DNA from: a virus
Reading direction: 5' to 3' (one strand)
DNA: 35,979 nt
IMG/VR virus record: IMGVR_UViG_3300046665_000368
Location: 1 to 35,979 of that record
The translations under genes were made by a program, and so were the position numbers. Positions within the stretch are counted from its first letter, which is position 1. The number at the start of each line of letters is the position of its first letter. The notes below the pieces were generated by a model. It was not told the origin of the DNA. It worked only from the letters and a program-made list of their open reading frames with translations, and made no database searches. This document shows positions 1 to 6,314 of the stretch, piece after piece.

Positions 1-1
1 G

Positions 2-229
2 GTTGTGGCAGCTGCCAGTTATCCTATTTCTGTGGTACATGATTCCTTTGGTTGTCATGCAGGTAATATGGGCGATCTATTCATGCTGGTCCGTGAACAG
101 TTCGTCAAGTTTTATGCTCATGACCCGCTACTTAGCATCCTCACTGAAAATGATGCTGCTGACCTGCTTCCAGATCGTGGAAGTCTTGATGTGAACCAAA
201 TCCTGTTTAGTGACTACGCATTCTGCTGA
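2..229 (+). CDS. Single-subunit (T7-type) RNA polymerase, C-terminal fragment
   Basis: This is the last 75 codons of a gene that begins left of the window; the frame is open to the edge. The HDSFG motif near residue 12 of the fragment matches motif C of T7 RNA polymerase, whose Asp (D812 in T7) is a catalytic metal ligand. The extreme end, DYAFC, corresponds to the T7 C-terminal foot (DFAFA), where the final aromatic-Ala-Phe-Ala contributes to catalysis; here the last residue is Cys. By family knowledge this enzyme transcribes middle and late phage genes from short phage-specific promoters, and candidate promoters occur downstream in this window. The next gene starts one base after the stop. 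Confidence 0.9.
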   Translation, partial: VVAAASYPISVVHDSFGCHAGNMGDLFMLVREQFVKFYAHDPLLSILTENDAADLLPDRGSLDVNQILFSDYAFC

Positions 230-230
230 T

Positions 231-620
231 ATGACTTTTGCAAATAAAATTCGACACATCAATGGCGACATCTCTCTGTCCTATCCGATGAAGCCGGCCT
301 TCGTCAAGACAGATAAGTTTGTTCAAGGTGGATACGCCCGTGATGTAGCAAATGGCGCAAGCATCATGAAGGTGCTGGCTGTGGCCTCTGATGGCAGTGT
401 GAAGCTTGTCAAGATCTTCGACACTAACTACGGCCGCATCCTGGGTAAGCGTCATGGTGCCTACGCAAAAGGTCACAGGGGATTCTGGATTGAGCCGAAC
501 AATCCTCGATTCTGGACCCGGTACACTCCTGCAATGCCGACTAAGGAGTCTAAACTGTCGGTGGAGCGTCTTGAAAAGGCACTCTATGTTTATCGTTTCT
601 TTGCCCTGAATGGCGTCTAA
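231..620 (+). CDS. Hypothetical protein, 129 aa
   Basis: Not recognised. The ATG at 231 lies right behind the RNA polymerase stop; an upstream in-frame ATG at 210 would overlap the polymerase gene and add seven residues. The protein is basic and soluble-looking, with aromatic-rich central stretches (RGFWIEPNNPRFWTRYTP) and a predicted C-terminal helix. Its stop overlaps the next start as TAATG, so it is probably translationally coupled to its neighbour. Confidence 0.65.
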   Translation: MTFANKIRHINGDISLSYPMKPAFVKTDKFVQGGYARDVANGASIMKVLAVASDGSVKLVKIFDTNYGRILGKRHGAYAKGHRGFWIEPNNPRFWTRYTPAMPTKESKLSVERLEKALYVYRFFALNGV

Positions 621-823
621 TGAACACCAGATTTGTTGTCTGTCGTGGTGAATCTGCTGCAGGGCTCGCCGCAGAGGTGCAACATTACTTTAATGAGTAC
701 AATGTTGTTATTTTGAACAATCTGCAGGTGGTCACTGTAGATTTCGGTAATCGATGTGAGCTTCGTTTCTATCAATCACTGACATATGATGCAGACACTC
801 TCAAATCCGTTAACCGCAGCTGA
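620..823 (+). CDS. Hypothetical protein, 67 aa
   Basis: Not recognised. The ATG at 620 shares a base with the preceding TAA (TAATG). The sequence alternates hydrophobic and polar residues in a beta-alpha-beta-like way, with no transmembrane segment or metal motif. It overlaps the next gene by about 35 bases in another frame. Support comes from tight packing and codon use like the neighbours. Confidence 0.55.
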   Translation: MNTRFVVCRGESAAGLAAEVQHYFNEYNVVILNNLQVVTVDFGNRCELRFYQSLTYDADTLKSVNRS

Positions 824-1217
824 CTTCCCAGTTCCCAGCTTCTTTGATGAGTCACTGAAGTTGATGGGGATCGAGGCGCCTACTCCTGTTGACGTTAAAG
901 CACAGTGGTCTCTCTTCCTGGGTTGTAATCTTAAGGGATGGAATGATCACTGTAAGCCTTACCTGAGTGACATCCTTCAGAGGATTCGTAAGGCTATCCA
1001 GAAGGTAATCCATAGTAATGGTCGTTACCAGATCAGTATGGCAGGCGGTGATTGTCTCTATTGGATGAGAGATGGTCAAATGGTTGGTAATGAATACATG
1101 AACACTGATGCTGGCTGGGTTTTAATGATCAAACCAGTTAATATTGGTAGTGTGATCAGTAGTATGTTCCATGAGGAGTTCGATTGTGGATGGCATGTAG
1201 AACGTAGAGAACAATAA
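786..1217 (+). CDS. Hypothetical protein, 143 aa
   Basis: Not recognised. It starts at one of two adjacent in-frame ATGs (786, 789). The N-terminal third is helical; the C-terminal half is beta-rich with scattered cysteines (three between about residues 48 and 134) that do not form a clear zinc knuckle. It is the last gene before a 138-base intergenic stretch carrying a phage promoter candidate, so it closes the RNA polymerase-linked gene group. Confidence 0.65.
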   Translation: MMQTLSNPLTAADFPVPSFFDESLKLMGIEAPTPVDVKAQWSLFLGCNLKGWNDHCKPYLSDILQRIRKAIQKVIHSNGRYQISMAGGDCLYWMRDGQMVGNEYMNTDAGWVLMIKPVNIGSVISSMFHEEFDCGWHVERREQ

Positions 1218-1355
1218 TTTCCAATAGACCATTTCTTCAGTGGTCGACAGTAGTATCCGTATTAGGTTACATCCTTAGGCGTTCCACCAGGGGACGCTAA
1301 AGCTATTGGCACAGTGCCTACAGCTGTAAAAATATAATTAAAGGATTAAACTAAA
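1218..1355. other. Intergenic leader upstream of SSB
   Basis: This 138-base gap separates the early gene group from SSB. It holds a weak hairpin (GACCA/TGGTC arms near 1227-1245), the promoter motif ending at 1302, a short GGCAC/GTGCC palindrome just after it, and a clear ribosome binding site (AAAGGA, about 10 bases before the ATG at 1356). The arrangement suggests a dedicated transcript start for SSB. Confidence 0.6.
1285..1302 (+). promoter_or_regulatory. Candidate phage RNA polymerase promoter (site 1)
   Basis: The 18 bases CACCAGGGGACGCTAAAG are repeated exactly at 32874 and 33960, and nearly so at 10437 and 11518. Aligned on the T3 promoter, the shared CTAAAG puts the start at the final G (1302), so the conserved block covers -17 to +1, the expected length. 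It lies in intergenic DNA 54 bases before SSB. Confidence 0.75.
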
Positions 1356-1886
1356 ATGGCTATTCTGAAGAACGTTCAAATGTATTGGGTCAAGTGCGAT
1401 CCGGATCGTCCTAACGCAAAGATGGACAAGGACAAGCCCCAGTGGGAAGTCCAGATTCGAACGAAAGACAAGAACCAAGCTGCTGAATGGAAGGCCAACC
1501 ACATCAAGGTCACTCTGGTTGAGGGTGATGATGGTGTGTACTATCGTGCAAACCTGAAGAAGAAGGCGAAGAAGAAGGATGGTACGCCCAATACCGCCCC
1601 TGAGTTCGTCAATGGTAAGCGCGAGTATGTCGATCCCAATACCGTTGGTAATGGTAGCATCGGTAACATTCGTATTTTCAGCTATGAGTATCCGAGTGCT
1701 GCTGGTCCCAAGATGACGTCTATGCTGATGGGTGTCCAAGTGACGACCCTGAATGAGTATGTCCCCAAGAAGCGTGATGATGAATGGGATGAAGTTGAGA
1801 CCGTGGTCAATAAGGCCGGCGGTATGCAAGACAATTCTGATGAAGATGATGCCGTTCCCGGTGGCGGTGACGATCCCGCATTTTGA
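1356..1886 (+). CDS. Single-stranded DNA-binding protein, T7 gp2.5-like
   Basis: This 176-aa protein is probably the phage SSB. The body is a basic, beta-rich domain consistent with an OB fold. It ends in an acidic tail (about residues 140-176, ending GGDDPAF) with a terminal Phe, the arrangement by which T7 gp2.5 contacts DNA polymerase and primase-helicase. Its place near the RNA polymerase gene also fits T7 gene 2.5. It has its own promoter candidate and a good ribosome binding site, and its codons favour a restricted set, all consistent with high expression. Overall sequence similarity to T7 gp2.5 is low, so the call rests on tail, size and context. Confidence 0.75.
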   Translation: MAILKNVQMYWVKCDPDRPNAKMDKDKPQWEVQIRTKDKNQAAEWKANHIKVTLVEGDDGVYYRANLKKKAKKKDGTPNTAPEFVNGKREYVDPNTVGNGSIGNIRIFSYEYPSAAGPKMTSMLMGVQVTTLNEYVPKKRDDEWDEVETVVNKAGGMQDNSDEDDAVPGGGDDPAF

Positions 1887-1908
1887 TAACTGACTAGATA
1901 GTCGATAA

Positions 1909-1935
1909 AGCCTGCTCTTCGGAGTGGGCTATTTT
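1909..1935 (+). terminator. Rho-independent-type terminator after SSB
   Basis: A 9-bp stem (1909-1917 with 1922-1930, including two G-U pairs) is closed by a TTCG tetraloop and followed by ATTTT. It lies between the SSB stop and RtcB. The short T tract suggests attenuation rather than complete termination, with some readthrough into rtcB. Confidence 0.7.
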
Positions 1936-1944
1936 ACCAAACAC

Positions 1945-3162
1945 ATGCACGTAATTAAAGAAGATAAAGCAGCACCAATCAAGCTGTGGGTTGACACTAA
2001 AGATGAAACCCCCAATGTGGAGGATTCAGCCCTCACACAGTTGAAGAACCTTGCTCGACTGCCTCCAGGTATGATTCCCAGGAACGGCATCGCAGTCATG
2101 CCTGATGTTCATGCTGGAATCGGCTCCACTGTCGGTACTGTGATTGCACTCCGTAAAGCAGTCATCCCGGCAGCTGTGGGTGTCGATATCGGCTGCGGCA
2201 TGGTTGCAGTCCGGACCACACTGATGGCTGAGGATCTTCCTGAGAGTCTCAAGAAACTCCGGGATCAGATTGAGCGTGATGTCCCTGTTGGTTTTAACGC
2301 CTACAAGCGTGATACTGATATGGAGCAGAACTGGAATGGTCGTCATGGATTATTCAGTCGATTCAGCGAGCTCTCCAAGGAGTTCAGCCAGATCGAGATG
2401 AAAGAATCCAAAGTCACCGAACAACTCGGTACTCTCGGTGGTGGTAACCACTTCATTGAAATTTGTCTGGATAGGGCTGGTTGTGTTTGGATTATGTTGC
2501 ACAGTGGTAGCCGTGGTACTGGTAACATTATCGGTCGTCATTTTATCGGACGAGCCAAGGAAGACATGGAGCGTCATCACATCGATCTTCCTGACCCTGA
2601 TCTTGCTTACCTTGTTGAGGATGGCCGTTACTTTGGCGACTACCTGAAGTCAGTCAGCTGGGCTCAGGACTATGCGCGTGAGAACCGTGCTGTGATGCTT
2701 GAGCGTGTGATTGCTGCAATGCGTCGGGTCATCGGCAAGCCATTTGAGCTTTATGATGAAGCCATCAACTGTCACCACAACTATGTTGAACAAGAGTCCC
2801 ACTTTGGAGAAAACCTTTACGTCACTCGCAAGGGTGCTGTCCGAGCCCGATCTGGTGATCTTGGCATCATCCCTGGCAGCATGGGTCAGCGAAGCTACAT
2901 CGTTCGGGGAAGAGGCAACCCGGAGTCATATTGCTCATGCTCTCATGGCGCAGGTCGAGTCATGTCACGAAAAGAAGCTGGGCGTCGATTCACCATTGAG
3001 GATCTTCAGAAACAGACTGCAGGAGTGGAATGCAGAAAGGATGCGGAGGTCATCGATGAAATTCCTGGAGCGTATAAGGACATCGATCAAGTGATGGAAA
3101 ACCAGAGGGATCTGGTTGAGGTTGTTGCTGTGTTGAAACAAGTTCTCTGTGTCAAGGGCTAA
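1945..3162 (+). CDS. rtcB: RtcB-type RNA ligase
   Basis: This 405-aa protein is an RNA-splicing ligase of the RtcB family. The family joins 2',3'-cyclic-phosphate or 3'-phosphate ends to 5'-OH ends using GTP and Mn2+. The signature motifs appear in order: AVMPDVHAGIGSTVG, GVDIGCGM (metal-binding Cys), LGTLGGGNHFIE, LHSGSRGTGN, INCHHNY, IIPGSMGQRSYIVRG, and SHGAGRVMSR, whose His is the guanylylated nucleophile in studied members. It is full length. ATG 1945 is preferred over an upstream GTG at 1924, which lies inside the terminator stem. In phages RtcB is thought to repair tRNAs or other RNAs cut by host defence nucleases; a second RNA ligase is encoded at 21 kb. Confidence 0.95.
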   Translation: MHVIKEDKAAPIKLWVDTKDETPNVEDSALTQLKNLARLPPGMIPRNGIAVMPDVHAGIGSTVGTVIALRKAVIPAAVGVDIGCGMVAVRTTLMAEDLPESLKKLRDQIERDVPVGFNAYKRDTDMEQNWNGRHGLFSRFSELSKEFSQIEMKESKVTEQLGTLGGGNHFIEICLDRAGCVWIMLHSGSRGTGNIIGRHFIGRAKEDMERHHIDLPDPDLAYLVEDGRYFGDYLKSVSWAQDYARENRAVMLERVIAAMRRVIGKPFELYDEAINCHHNYVEQESHFGENLYVTRKGAVRARSGDLGIIPGSMGQRSYIVRGRGNPESYCSCSHGAGRVMSRKEAGRRFTIEDLQKQTAGVECRKDAEVIDEIPGAYKDIDQVMENQRDLVEVVAVLKQVLCVKG

Positions 3163-3333
3163 ATGTACAAGATTCTTATTGTGATCACTCATCCTGAGGG
3201 AGGCGTCTCTTCTCAAGTCATTTCGTTTGATGATCGGGATGAGGCAAACACGGCTGCTGAACAAGCCAACTCGATGGATATTGGCCGAGGTGATATTCAT
3301 GTGACGAAGCTTTATTCTCAATGGGGCTACTAA
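3163..3333 (+). CDS. Hypothetical protein, 56 aa
   Basis: Not recognised. The ATG directly follows the RtcB stop (TAAATG), and the stop overlaps the next start (TAATG). The protein is a small acidic alpha/beta-looking polypeptide starting MYKILIVITHPEG. It sits in an unbroken coupled run between rtcB and the Band-7 protein. Confidence 0.6.
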   Translation: MYKILIVITHPEGGVSSQVISFDDRDEANTAAEQANSMDIGRGDIHVTKLYSQWGY

Positions 3334-3503
3334 TGTTCCGAGCTCTTCTGGCCTTCCTGTTGCTGGCCACAACGTTCTACTTCCTCTTCACTAACTTGTC
3401 AATCCTCAAGGATGTCAAGCTGTGGAAAGTGGTGGGTCTGGCGGCCCTGAGTTCCGCCGTTGCAACGGTCTTTATGACTGCGTTTGTGTTCTTGTTTAAC
3501 TAA
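3333..3503 (+). CDS. Small membrane protein, 56 aa, two TM segments
   Basis: Two hydrophobic segments (about residues 3-20 and 34-54) are separated by a short polar stretch with basic residues (LKDVKLWK), the look of a helical hairpin in the inner membrane. Its start overlaps the previous stop, and the Band-7 lipoprotein gene begins nine bases after its stop. Band-7 proteins often work with small membrane partners, so the two may form a unit; this is inference. Confidence 0.65.
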   Translation: MFRALLAFLLLATTFYFLFTNLSILKDVKLWKVVGLAALSSAVATVFMTAFVFLFN

Positions 3504-3512
3504 TTGTTCAAA

Positions 3513-4307
3513 ATGAAAAAGATTTTTGCTGCTCTCGCAATCGCTATGTCTGTCGCTGCCTGCTCGCCGGTTCACACTGGCTACGTGGGTCTCCGGACGG
3601 ACTTCAACAACCAAGTTGTCGATCGCGAGATCACTGAGGGACAATGGGCTCAGCACCTGGTTGGATCGGTCGAGGAGTTCCCGATTCGAGAAGTCGGCAT
3701 TGTGTTGAATGATCGACGTCCAATCACCGCTGAGAACACTCCGCTGGGTGATTTCGATGCCACCATCACGTACAACATCAATCCCGGTAGCGTGAGTGAA
3801 CTCTGGGCCAAACGCAGCCGTACCTTCCATGGGTATCATGCTGATACGAGGGAGTGGCATCTGATGGAGACTCGTCTGGTGACCATGGCTGATAATGCCA
3901 TTCTCCGGACCATTCGACAATACAAGCAGCTTGAGGTGAACGACAAGCGTGATTTGATCGAAAAGGAGATCCTGTCGCATCTGAACGATGAGCTGGCCAA
4001 AGAGCATATTGATGGTAATATCGTGATCAATAGTGTTGTGGTTAAAGCCATGACGCCTCATCCGGATATTCTGAACTCCGCTCTGGCAGTGGTTCGTACC
4101 CAGAACGATCTGAAAGTCAAGCAGAATGAAGTTGACATTGCAAAGAAAGAAGCCGAGCGTATGGCTGCACTGAGTGCCAATAGCCAGCAATCAATCGCCT
4201 ACATGGATGCTGAGGCTCGTCGTATGATGGGTCAGGCCATGCTGGCTGGTAAGGTGAATACCATTGTGGTCCCGATGGACTTCAAGGGAATTGTGAATGT
4301 CAAGTAA
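3513..4307 (+). CDS. Band-7/SPFH (prohibitin-like) domain lipoprotein
   Basis: This 264-aa protein starts with a lipoprotein signal (MKKIFAALAIAMSVAAC, lipid-attachment Cys at about residue 17) followed by a prohibitin-like domain (about 20-190) and a charged Lys/Glu/Ala-rich helix (about 195-240) typical of SPFH proteins. Family members form large membrane rings; bacterial HflK/HflC regulate the FtsH protease. ATG 3513 is preferred to an upstream TTG because it yields a proper signal peptide. The last bases overlap the next gene. A phage Band-7 lipoprotein could shape host membrane or protease behaviour during infection, but its role is unknown. Confidence 0.8.
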   Translation: MKKIFAALAIAMSVAACSPVHTGYVGLRTDFNNQVVDREITEGQWAQHLVGSVEEFPIREVGIVLNDRRPITAENTPLGDFDATITYNINPGSVSELWAKRSRTFHGYHADTREWHLMETRLVTMADNAILRTIRQYKQLEVNDKRDLIEKEILSHLNDELAKEHIDGNIVINSVVVKAMTPHPDILNSALAVVRTQNDLKVKQNEVDIAKKEAERMAALSANSQQSIAYMDAEARRMMGQAMLAGKVNTIVVPMDFKGIVNVK

Positions 4308-4632
4308 AGAGCTTTGCCCATTGTATCTGGAGTGGGCTATCGAGCATATGGTGGCGATCAATAAAGCCATGTATGATCTATCCAGATTCTCCAATCTGAA
4401 TATGTCTGGCATTATTCAGGCAATTTTTGCAGAGCGGCAAAAGCTGATTGATACGGATGCCAATTACAAAAAGGCATACGAGATCCTTGTCAGTATTGGC
4501 CTTCAAATTCCAGAGGATGATAATGACAATTATGATGAAGATCTGGAATTGATCTACAACACACTGAGAACTAAACCGCACTGGTCATTCCAGCATAAAG
4601 ACAAGGCAGTTGAATCTGTCGTAGATGGTTAA
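4297..4632 (+). CDS. Hypothetical protein, 111 aa
   Basis: Not recognised. It is a largely helical acidic protein with an Asp/Glu-rich patch near residues 69-80 (PEDDNDNYDED). It starts inside the end of the Band-7 gene and overlaps the following gene by eight bases. No transmembrane or metal motif is seen. Confidence 0.65.
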   Translation: MSSKELCPLYLEWAIEHMVAINKAMYDLSRFSNLNMSGIIQAIFAERQKLIDTDANYKKAYEILVSIGLQIPEDDNDNYDEDLELIYNTLRTKPHWSFQHKDKAVESVVDG

Positions 4633-4915
4633 TAACTTCTACAAGATTGTCTTCAAGAAACCCGTCCCGAGCTTCATCATTGGATTCTTCAAGGATGGAC
4701 CCGGACGGGTTTTAGGATGCGAAGACGTGAGTTTGTCAATCGATAGGCTCACACTGAGGCTTGAGACCAGTCAATCCATTTACCATGTCATCAAGGAGAT
4801 TGCTCCCTGTGTGGATGTGGAGGACATTGGTCTTATTGTGCAAAAGACAACATTTGAACCCGATTGGTTGAAGCAGTTTGAAACCAAAATAGTACCGGGG
4901 CGACAAGCACCATGA
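4625..4915 (+). CDS. Hypothetical protein, 96 aa
   Basis: Not recognised. It is a mixed alpha/beta soluble protein; the basic N-terminus (NNFYKIVFKKPVP) is followed by beta-like strands. It overlaps its neighbours on both sides (4625-4632 and 4912-4915), so it belongs to the same coupled cluster. Confidence 0.6.
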   Translation: MVNNFYKIVFKKPVPSFIIGFFKDGPGRVLGCEDVSLSIDRLTLRLETSQSIYHVIKEIAPCVDVEDIGLIVQKTTFEPDWLKQFETKIVPGRQAP

Positions 4916-5337
4916 AAGAATTTACTGTATACCTCGGTGGCCCAATGGAGGGTGTCAGTCATGAACTAATGGTTGGTTGGAGACAACTGGCGAAGTTCCG
5001 GCTTGGTGATAATGGTATTGATTACCGAGATCCCTGCCGCCGAATTGCTTTCCATGCACCTGGAGAGCTTGTTGATCAGAATCGAGCACGAATGGTGTTC
5101 CGAGCTGATTTGAGAGACATTGATGAGTGCGATGCTGTACTCGCTGACGTCCGTCGTAAGCAAGGTCGCGGGACCGGCACCTCGATGGAAATAATGTATG
5201 CTTGGATGAAGCATAAACCAATCTTCCTGTGGGCTGACCCGGAAGATGAGATTCATCCCTTCTATGAGTCCATGTACACTGAGAAACACTTCACCCTTGA
5301 AGCGACTCTCAATTCTATCATCGATTTTAAGCAGTAA
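4912..5337 (+). CDS. Nucleoside 2-deoxyribosyltransferase-like protein
   Basis: This 141-aa protein matches the nucleoside deoxyribosyltransferase / DNPH1-like fold. The N-terminal YLGGPM is the nucleotide-binding loop; DECDAVLADVR (about 62-72) and GTSMEIMYAW (about 82-91) carry the Asp and the catalytic Glu seen in the family; KPIFLW begins the last strand. Members transfer or hydrolyse the N-glycosidic bond of deoxynucleosides or deoxynucleotides, salvaging bases. ATGA overlap with the previous gene indicates coupling. It could recycle host nucleosides, or act on a modified or signalling nucleotide; substrate cannot be read from sequence. Confidence 0.8.
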   Translation: MKEFTVYLGGPMEGVSHELMVGWRQLAKFRLGDNGIDYRDPCRRIAFHAPGELVDQNRARMVFRADLRDIDECDAVLADVRRKQGRGTGTSMEIMYAWMKHKPIFLWADPEDEIHPFYESMYTEKHFTLEATLNSIIDFKQ

Positions 5338-5343
5338 TCATAG

Positions 5344-5631
5344 ATGCCCTATATTGACATTGAATCCCAGCGTAAGTTTGCAGCCCTTGACGTCGCTCTT
5401 GAGAGTATCAAGCTGACGACTCCTGGAGAACTGAACTACGCACTGAGCCAGGTGATGATCAACTATCTCACCCGGAATGGAATCTGTTATGCGACCATGA
5501 ACGACATTGTTGGTGCCACTGAGGGTGCCAAGGCTGAATTCCAGCGACGGATCGTGAATCCGTATGAGAGCCAGAAGGCTTATGAAGCCAGTATGGTTGG
5601 TGGCGATATTTATGAGAAGGTGGCTCTGTGA
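5344..5631 (+). CDS. Conserved small phage protein (DUF6899-like), 95 aa
   Basis: The sequence pattern is a start MPYIDIESQRK, a middle block GELNYALSQVMINYL, then RRIVNPYE near the end. It is reminiscent of a small family common in phages and archaea that I recall as DUF6899; the name is from memory. The function is unknown. It ends with a TGA overlapping the next GTG. Confidence 0.65.
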   Translation: MPYIDIESQRKFAALDVALESIKLTTPGELNYALSQVMINYLTRNGICYATMNDIVGATEGAKAEFQRRIVNPYESQKAYEASMVGGDIYEKVAL

Positions 5632-5810
5632 AAGTAACGACTAAATTTGCTGTGGCTGTCCTGGTTACTGATACGTATAAGCTTGTCTGTAAGAAACAAG
5701 ACAGTGGTACGTATTGGTTCAGAGATGAGTTTGATGCTTATGCTCTGAAAGCTCGTATGGAGCTGAATTTCCCCACAGCTGAGTATGTAATTGTGAAACG
5801 CGTTAAGTAA
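5628..5810 (+). CDS. Hypothetical protein, 60 aa
   Basis: Not recognised. The GTG start overlaps the preceding TGA (GTGA). It is a small beta-rich basic protein, about 60 residues. Packing and lack of alternatives on the other strand support it; the start codon is uncertain. Confidence 0.5.
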   Translation: MKVTTKFAVAVLVTDTYKLVCKKQDSGTYWFRDEFDAYALKARMELNFPTAEYVIVKRVK

Positions 5811-5819
5811 GAGAAAAGA

Positions 5820-6314
5820 ATGAGCAATAACAATAAGAGCGCCGAGCACGGTGCCGCACTGACTGCCGTCAATAATGTTACGAACGGCGGTGTTGGAGAT
5901 TCTGGTGGCCGTAATTACTACAAGGACATTGTCCCAGGTTACGAATACATGCAGCTGATGGAGCATGTCCTGGGTCATGAAGGTGTGGTGGGCCATCTTA
6001 AAGGGCAGATCTTCAAGTATCTGTCACGAATGGGTAAGAAGGACAGTGGCGTCATGGAGGCGACCAAGGTTGCGTGGTACAGTGCATATCTCCGTGACTA
6101 CCTGCGTCGTCATGAAATTGGTGCAACTCCGTACAAACCTGCACCTCCTGAGCCGCAGCCGTACAGTCCGCTGATCAGGCACATCATCCCCACGGATGGT
6201 ATCTGTACTGCGCAGACTGGCCCGAGTGTGATGGACTTTGGCAGTACGAAGATTCGTGCCGCTGATTTCATCATGACTGGTACTGCTAGTGCCAATCTGG
6301 GCCATATTGCCTGA
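5820..6314 (+). CDS. DUF3310-domain protein
   Basis: This 164-aa protein carries a DUF3310-type domain at about residues 35-100, with the typical pattern of a Tyr-rich lead (NYYKDIVPGYEYMQL), then GHLKGQIFKYLSRMGKK, then a KVAWYSAYL helix. The same domain forms the C-terminal part of T7 gp1.7, a nucleotide kinase, so a role in nucleotide metabolism is possible, although the kinase activity is not assured here. The tail after 115 is Pro-rich and unrecognised. A purine-rich GAGAAAAGA precedes the ATG, and the stop overlaps the DNA polymerase start. Confidence 0.7.
   Translation: MSNNNKSAEHGAALTAVNNVTNGGVGDSGGRNYYKDIVPGYEYMQLMEHVLGHEGVVGHLKGQIFKYLSRMGKKDSGVMEATKVAWYSAYLRDYLRRHEIGATPYKPAPPEPQPYSPLIRHIIPTDGICTAQTGPSVMDFGSTKIRAADFIMTGTASANLGHIA

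Noticed and set aside
1924-1944. Upstream GTG start for RtcB
   Set aside because: It lies within the terminator stem and adds seven residues without family support.
3399-4190. Long minus-strand frame opposite the Band-7 gene
   Set aside because: Shadow of a recognised gene; all credible genes are on the + strand.
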